Below, piece after piece: positions 59,361 through 64,000 of a DNA stretch of 64,000 bases. The notes beneath the pieces are model-generated. The model made no database searches. It was not told where the DNA came from and was given only the letters and a program-made list of their open reading frames with translations. The DNA lies in NCBI GenBank assembly GCA_965267485.1, contig OZ254080.1:1922001-1986000 (forward strand), written 5' to 3'. The position numbers and the translations under genes are program-made. How positions within the stretch are numbered: position 1 is the stretch's first letter; each line of letters begins with the position of its first letter. The stretch comes from JANQJA01 sp965267485 (lineage in GTDB: Bacteria; Pseudomonadota; Gammaproteobacteria; Pseudomonadales; Azotimanducaceae).

Positions 59361-60260
59361 ATGGCCAATCACAACACAATAGCCTCAACTGCTAATTCTC
59401 GGGGTCAGATGTTGGATAACAAGCCCTTGCTGATCGCCCTCGTTGGCGTCGGCATTCTCTTGATCGTTGTTGTGTTCCTCCTGTTCTCCGGCGAAGACGA
59501 ACCGGCGCCGGTCGCCGAGACGGTCGACATTCCCCAGCAAGTCGAGCCGGAACCCCTTCAGGAGCCTGAACCGGAGCCTGAGCCCGAACCCGAACCCGAA
59601 CCGGTGCCGGAGCCCGCTCCGGAACCCGCGCCAGCGCCGGAACCCGAACCCGAACCGGCATTTGTCTTGCCGAGACTCGAGAACAGCGACCAACTCGTTC
59701 GGGATGGCGTCGTCTCGCTGACCCGCCATGAGGGCATCAATACCTGGCTGGGCACGAGCGACCTGATCCGCAAGGCGGTCGTCGTTGCCGACAACGTTTC
59801 GAACGGCAGTATTCCGCGGCAGCCGCTGGCGTTCCTCATGCCGGAAGATCCGTTCATGGTGAAGCAGGTCAGTGAAGACGTCTACGAGATCGACCCGGTT
59901 TCCTATCGTCGATACAACCGCATGACGGACATCCTGATCTCGATCGACAGCAGGCGCGCGGCCGAGTTTTACGAACTCACCCGGCCACTGTTCGAGTCGG
60001 CCTACAAGGAACTTGGCTATCCTGACGGTGACATCGACGAGGTTATCTTCAAGGCCATTGGCCGCTTGCTGGAGACGCCCGTGTTTGACGAACCGCCACG
60101 GCTGGTTCGGCCCGTTGTCATGTACGAGTTCCAGGACGAGCGTCTTGAGGATCTCAGTGATGCGCAGAAGCAGTTGATCCGGATGGGGCCGCGGAATACG
60201 CGGGCGATCAAGGAGAAGCTGTCGGAACTCGCCACAGAGCTTCGCCGCGTCACGGAGTGA
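59361..60260 (+). CDS. DUF3014-domain membrane-anchored protein
   Basis: A 299-residue protein: a short cytoplasmic N-terminus, one membrane helix (LIALVGVGILLIVVVFLLF), an extended Pro-Glu spacer of EP repeats from about residue 60 to 100, and a C-terminal DUF3014 domain (LVRDGVVSLTRHEGINTWLG, NRMTDILISIDSRRAAEFY). The EP spacer would reach across the periplasm towards the peptidoglycan or outer membrane. Its function is unknown. ATG 59361 is used; ATG 59409, closer to the helix, is possible. Confidence 0.85.
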   Translation: MANHNTIASTANSRGQMLDNKPLLIALVGVGILLIVVVFLLFSGEDEPAPVAETVDIPQQVEPEPLQEPEPEPEPEPEPEPVPEPAPEPAPAPEPEPEPAFVLPRLENSDQLVRDGVVSLTRHEGINTWLGTSDLIRKAVVVADNVSNGSIPRQPLAFLMPEDPFMVKQVSEDVYEIDPVSYRRYNRMTDILISIDSRRAAEFYELTRPLFESAYKELGYPDGDIDEVIFKAIGRLLETPVFDEPPRLVRPVVMYEFQDERLEDLSDAQKQLIRMGPRNTRAIKEKLSELATELRRVTE

Positions 60261-60265
60261 TGGTA

Positions 60266-60336
60266 CCCCCTCGTGCTGAGGCACGCGCGCAGCGCGCGCC
60301 TCAGCACCTGAGGTTCTTCGCTGCGCTCAGGACCTA
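60266..60336. repeat. Dispersed palindromic repeat, copy 6
   Basis: CCCCCTCGTGCTGAGG, ACGCGCGCAGCGCGCG, CCTCAGCACC, then TGAGGTTCTTCGCTGCGCTC and AGGACCTA. It shares its tail with the copy at 10076-10143 and supplies the TAG stop of acnA on the minus strand (complement of CTA at 60334-60336). It lies between two convergent genes and may terminate both. Confidence 0.8.
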
Positions 60337-63048
60337 AGCGGCCAGCCGCCGAAGCACGTAGTGCAGAATGCCCCCGTTTTCGTAGTAGGCAAACTCGTTC
60401 GGTGTATCGATCCTGATGCGCGTCTTGAACGTGACTGTCTCGCCATCAGTGCGCGTCGCCGTCACGGAGACCTCTTTCTGGTTTACCTCGACGGCCGGGA
60501 TGTCGTAGCTCTCGGTGCCGTCAAGCTTCAGGCTGGCTGCGCTGTCATTTCCCTGGAACTGCAGCGGCAGGATACCCATGCCAACGAGGTTGGAGCGGTG
60601 GATGCGCTCGTAGCTCTCGGCGATCACGGCCCGAACACCGAGGAGTGCGGGTCCCTTCGCTGCCCAGTCGCGGGATGAACCGGTGCCGTACTCCTTGCCA
60701 GCGAGAATGATGAGCGGTGTGTCGCTCGCCTTGTACTTCTCCGAGGCATCAAAGATGGATGTCTGCTCGTCTGCCGGAAAGTAGGTCGTCCAACTGCCTT
60801 CGGTGCCGGGAGCGAGCTGATTCTTCAGCCGCACATTGGCGAACGTGCCTCGCATCATCACTTCGTGATTGCCGCGCCGGGAGCCGTACGAATTGAAGTC
60901 CTGCGGGCCGACCTGGCGTTCCTGCAAATAGACGCCCGCCGGGCTCTCGGTAGCAATCGCCCCGGCCGGTGAAATGTGGTCGGTCGTCACGCTGTCGCCG
61001 ACCATCACCAGGCAGCGAGCGTTCTCGATGGAGTCGACGCCCGGTGCGTCTGCCGGCATGCCGTCGAAGAACGGCGGGCGCCGGACGTAGGTTGACTCCG
61101 GCCAGTCGTAGCGTTCGCTCTTCTCAACCGGCAGGTTGTTCCAGGTTTCATTGCCAGAATACACATCGGCGTACTTCGACTTGAACATGTCGGAGTCGAT
61201 GGTTGCGGTGATCATTTCCTGGATCTGCGCGCTGTCCGGCCAGATGTCCTTCAGTGTAATGGGCTTGCCATCGGCGTCTTCGCCGATCGCGTCCTGATAG
61301 AGGTCGACGTCCATGTTGCCGGCGATTGCGTAGGCAACAACGAGTGGCGGTGACGCGAGGTAGTTGGCGCGAACGTCCTGGTGTATGCGCCCCTCGAAGT
61401 TCCTGTTGCCCGAGAGTACCGAGGTGGCGAGCAGGTTGCCCTTGTGGATCGACGCGGTGATCTCGTCAGGCAGTGGGCCGGAGTTGCCGATGCAGGTCGT
61501 ACAGCCGTAGCCGACGACGTAGAAGCCGAGCGCCTCGAGGTCGTCCATCAGACCGGTCTTCTCGAGATAGTCCGTGACGACTTTTGAGCCCGGTGCGAGC
61601 GATGTCTTGACCCATGGTTTGGTCTTCAGGCCAAGTTTGCGTGCATTGCGGGCAAGCAGACCCGCCGCCACGAGCACCGCCGGGTTCGAGGTGTTGGTGC
61701 AACTCGTAATCGCAGCAATGACCACAGCGCCGTGTTCAAGATTGAATGTCTCGCCCTTGTAGGTCGTCTCGACGGCGCCGGTGCTTTCCGGGCCGGTGGC
61801 GCCGCCCTCGGCCTCGAAATCGGCATCGCGTGCGGGCAGGAGCTGCATCTCCTTGAACTCGTTCAGCGTCTGCGAGAACTTGTCCTTCGCTTCGGTGAGC
61901 GCGATTCGGTCCTGGGGGCGCTTGGGGCCGGCGATGGAAGGCACGACCTCGGCGAGATCGAGTTCCAGCGTTGATGAGTAGGCGGCATCCGGCGTCGAAT
62001 CGTCGTGCCACATGCCCATCTCTTTCATGTACGACTCGACCAATTCGAGCGTGTCGTCCGAGCGGCCGGTCAGCCGGAGGTAGTTGATGGTCTCCGCATC
62101 GATCGGGAAGATGCCGCAGGTCGCGCCGTACTCCGGTGCCATGTTGGCGATCGTCGCGCGATCCGCCAGGGAAAGGTTCCCGAGCCCGGGGCCGTAGAAC
62201 TCGACAAACTTGCCGACCACGCCATGCTTGCGCAGCATCTCGGTGACTGTCAGCACGAGGTCGGTGGCCGTTGATCCCTCGGCCAGTTTGCCGGTGAGCC
62301 TGAAGCCGACCACCTGTGGAATGAGCATCGTGATCGGCTGGCCGAGCATGGCAGCTTCGGCTTCGATGCCGCCGACGCCCCAGCCAAGGACGCCGAGCCC
62401 GTTGATCATCGTCGTGTGTGAGTCCGTGCCGACCAATGTGTCCGGGTAGGCGACCTGCTCACCGTCCTTTTCCGTCGTGAACAGGCCGCGGGCAAGATAT
62501 TCGAGGTTGACCTGATGCACGATGCCCGTGCCGGGTGGTACGACCTTGAAGTTTTCGAACGCTTCCTGGCCCCAGCGCAGGAACTTGTAGCGCTCCATAT
62601 TGCGCTGGATCTCGATGTTCGTGTTGTCTTCGAGGGCCTGCTCGTTGCCATACTTGTCGACCATGACAGAGTGGTCGATGACGAGTTCCACAGGATTGAG
62701 CGGGTTGATCTGGTTGGCCTTGCCGCCGAGTTCGACCATGGCATCCCGCATGGTGGCGAGGTCGACGATGGCGGGGACGCCGGTGAAGTCCTGAAGCAGG
62801 ACGCGCGCCGGTACGAAAGCGATCTCCTGTGACGGTGTTGCTCCAGGATCCCAGTTGGCCAGCGCCTCGATGTCATCGTCAGTCACGAAGACTTCGTCGC
62901 CGTGGCGCAGCAGATTCTCGAGCAGGATCTTGAGAGAGAATGGAAGCCTGTCGACGTCGAACTTGCCCTTGAGATGACTGAAGGGATAAATCGTGTAAGG
63001 ATTTCCGCCTGCGGTCAGGGTCTGGGATTGGCGGTATTGGGTGCTCAT
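60334..63048 (-). CDS. acnA: Aconitate hydratase A
   Basis: A 904-residue aconitase of the AcnA/IRP1 type. Fe-S ligands are in SCTNTSNPAVL and YGCTTCIGNSG (CxxC); the swivelling C-terminal domain has GTGSSRDWAAKGP. It interconverts citrate and isocitrate in the TCA cycle. ATG 63048 starts the family homology (STQYRQSQTL) and is preceded by CGGAG 10 bases upstream; the longer frame upstream overlaps the start of the fumarase gene. Divergent fumC lies 81 bases away, so the two TCA genes may share control. Confidence 0.97.
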   Translation of the reverse strand: MSTQYRQSQTLTAGGNPYTIYPFSHLKGKFDVDRLPFSLKILLENLLRHGDEVFVTDDDIEALANWDPGATPSQEIAFVPARVLLQDFTGVPAIVDLATMRDAMVELGGKANQINPLNPVELVIDHSVMVDKYGNEQALEDNTNIEIQRNMERYKFLRWGQEAFENFKVVPPGTGIVHQVNLEYLARGLFTTEKDGEQVAYPDTLVGTDSHTTMINGLGVLGWGVGGIEAEAAMLGQPITMLIPQVVGFRLTGKLAEGSTATDLVLTVTEMLRKHGVVGKFVEFYGPGLGNLSLADRATIANMAPEYGATCGIFPIDAETINYLRLTGRSDDTLELVESYMKEMGMWHDDSTPDAAYSSTLELDLAEVVPSIAGPKRPQDRIALTEAKDKFSQTLNEFKEMQLLPARDADFEAEGGATGPESTGAVETTYKGETFNLEHGAVVIAAITSCTNTSNPAVLVAAGLLARNARKLGLKTKPWVKTSLAPGSKVVTDYLEKTGLMDDLEALGFYVVGYGCTTCIGNSGPLPDEITASIHKGNLLATSVLSGNRNFEGRIHQDVRANYLASPPLVVAYAIAGNMDVDLYQDAIGEDADGKPITLKDIWPDSAQIQEMITATIDSDMFKSKYADVYSGNETWNNLPVEKSERYDWPESTYVRRPPFFDGMPADAPGVDSIENARCLVMVGDSVTTDHISPAGAIATESPAGVYLQERQVGPQDFNSYGSRRGNHEVMMRGTFANVRLKNQLAPGTEGSWTTYFPADEQTSIFDASEKYKASDTPLIILAGKEYGTGSSRDWAAKGPALLGVRAVIAESYERIHRSNLVGMGILPLQFQGNDSAASLKLDGTESYDIPAVEVNQKEVSVTATRTDGETVTFKTRIRIDTPNEFAYYENGGILHYVLRRLAA

Positions 63049-63129
63049 GTCGCTGCGCTCCGGTGCCGGATGTGAGGAGCCCCAGCTTACAAAACTGACT
63101 GTTAAAAGAAAAACGACCGGGAGGTTCGC
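63049..63129. promoter_or_regulatory. Divergent promoter region, acnA / fumC
   Basis: An 81-base gap between the starts of acnA and fumC must contain both promoters. It has an AT-rich run (GACTGTTAAAAGAAAAACG) about 25-45 bases before fumC. GGGAGG 63119-63124 is the fumC ribosome site. Confidence 0.5.
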
Positions 63130-64000
63130 ATGGCCGATCAGGATCGAACAGAACATGACAGCATGGGTGAGGTGAGGGTGCCGGCGGCGGCCCTCTACGG
63201 TGCCCAGACGCAGCGCGCCGTGGACAACTTCAGATTCTCATCCCGCCGTATGCCGGCCGCCTTCATCCAGCGACTTGCGATCGTCAAGGCGGCCGCCGCG
63301 ACTGCAAACGAGGCGCTTGAACTGCTTGCGGCTGATCCTGCCGACAGGATTCGCCGGGCGGCACTAGCGGTCGCGCAGGGTGAGCATGCGGATCAGTTTC
63401 CGGTCGATGTGTTCCAGACCGGTTCCGGTACCTCGACGAATATGAATATGAATGAGGTATTGGCCCACCTTGCCGGGGGAGGTGTTCACCCCAACGATCA
63501 CGTGAACATGTCCCAGAGTTCCAACGACGTCATTCCGACGACGCTGCAGGTCAGTGCCGCCGTCGAGATCGAGACTTCCCTGCTGCCGTCGGTGTCCCGT
63601 GCCATCGGTCGAATTCGGGAAAAGGCCCGGGATGTGGACCGAATCGTCAAGACCGGGCGAACGCATCTGATGGACGCGATGCCGGTTACGCTCGGGCAGG
63701 AGCTGGAGACATGGGCCTATCAGCTGGAGGAGGGTGCCGCACGTCTGACGGATCTCCTGCCGCGCCTGAAGGCATTGCCGCTGGGTGGTACCGCCGTTGG
63801 TACCGGCGTGAACTGTCCGCCCGAATTTCCGCTGCTCGCCATCGAGGAGATTTCAAGGCAGTGCGACGTCGACTTTACGCCGGCCGAGAACCGCTTCAGC
63901 CGAATGGCCGCACAGGATGTTTCGCTTGAATGCTCGGCCGCACTGCGGGGCATTGCGGTGACGTTGACCAAGGTCGCCAATGATTTGCGCTGGATGTCAT
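63130..64000 (+). CDS. fumC: Class II fumarate hydratase (3' partial)
   Basis: The frame is open from ATG 63130 to the window end, 290 codons. It matches class II fumarase: the N-terminal VPAAALYGAQTQRAVDNF, then VFQTGSGTSTNMNMNEV, MSQSSNDVIPTTLQVS and GRTHLMDAMPVTLGQE with the catalytic His. The C-terminal GSSxMPxKxN signature lies beyond the window. It hydrates fumarate to malate in the TCA cycle and is oxygen-stable, unlike class I fumarase. GGGAGG lies 5 bases upstream of the start. Confidence 0.97.
   Translation, partial: MADQDRTEHDSMGEVRVPAAALYGAQTQRAVDNFRFSSRRMPAAFIQRLAIVKAAAATANEALELLAADPADRIRRAALAVAQGEHADQFPVDVFQTGSGTSTNMNMNEVLAHLAGGGVHPNDHVNMSQSSNDVIPTTLQVSAAVEIETSLLPSVSRAIGRIREKARDVDRIVKTGRTHLMDAMPVTLGQELETWAYQLEEGAARLTDLLPRLKALPLGGTAVGTGVNCPPEFPLLAIEEISRQCDVDFTPAENRFSRMAAQDVSLECSAALRGIAVTLTKVANDLRWMS

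Noticed and set aside
59555..59665. Short tandem repeat in DNA that looks CRISPR-like at first glance
   Set aside because: It is the coding sequence of the Glu-Pro spacer in the DUF3014 protein: no spacers, no constant repeat length, no cas genes.
59385..60284. Minus-strand open frame of 299 codons
   Set aside because: Antisense to the DUF3014 gene; its low-complexity Phe-Gly-Arg stretch is merely the reverse of the EP-repeat coding region.

Overview
The window reads as chromosomal DNA of a gammaproteobacterium. It is about 60% G+C over most of its length, with a lower-G+C stretch near 42.8-52.1 kb. The type II secretion genes lie in the order E-F-G-H-I-J-K-L-M-N-D known from Xanthomonas xps loci, and the metabolic genes (aconitase A, class II fumarase, leuCD, mtnA) are proteobacterial in type. 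The lineage is an inference from gene content. No rRNA, tRNA, CRISPR array, transposase or transcription regulator was recognised.

Layout. (1) 1-7.7 kb: acyl-CoA metabolism (crotonase, DUF35 Zn-ribbon/OB protein, SCP2-type thiolase-like protein), a YjbQ protein, an aldehyde dehydrogenase/GNAT pair, and a complete AmmeMemoRadiSam module in which Memo and AMMECR1 are fused and divergent from the radical-SAM gene. (2) 7.8-10.1 kb: a 761-residue protein of unknown function with a cyclase-like domain. (3) 10.1-17.9 kb: a glycosyltransferase, a sulfotransferase-glycosyltransferase fusion, a methyltransferase, a PglB/STT3-type oligosaccharyltransferase and, divergent from it, a probably highly expressed secreted protein with seven N-X-S/T sequons, a good promoter and a strong terminator. 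(4) 18.1-28.3 kb: a complete xps-type type II secretion operon. (5) 28.4-52.1 kb: a large surface-glycan locus. It holds GT2, GT4, GT-C and exostosin-type transferases, a WecA-like initiating phosphotransferase, FkbM and other methyltransferases, an AlkP-fold protein and a broken sulfotransferase. It also holds a deoxy/amino-sugar cassette: NDP-hexose 2,3-dehydratase, 3,4-ketoisomerase, DegT aminotransferase and Gfo/Idh/MocA oxidoreductase. (6) 52.2-64 kb: core metabolism, with leuC-leuD-cimA (citramalate route to 2-oxobutyrate/isoleucine), mtnA plus a class II aldolase, an LLM oxidoreductase, a DUF3014 protein, acnA and the start of fumC.

How it may work together (inference): WecA and the glycosyltransferases would build an undecaprenyl-linked glycan. 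The PglB-like enzyme could move a glycan to asparagines of exported proteins, with the neighbouring sequon-rich secreted protein the obvious candidate acceptor, while the T2SS exports folded proteins. No Wzx/PglK flippase and no RmlA/RmlB were seen, so these would have to be encoded elsewhere.

A family of GC-rich palindromic repeats (core CCTCGTgCTGAGG...CGCGC..GCGCG...CCGAAGtACC) is scattered between genes. Its edges supply the stop codons of three genes, and one copy lies in frame inside a membrane-protein gene. Many start codons here are GTG or TTG, and overlaps of ATGA, GTGA or TTGA type are common, so starts were re-chosen from homology, ribosome-binding sites and operon overlaps.
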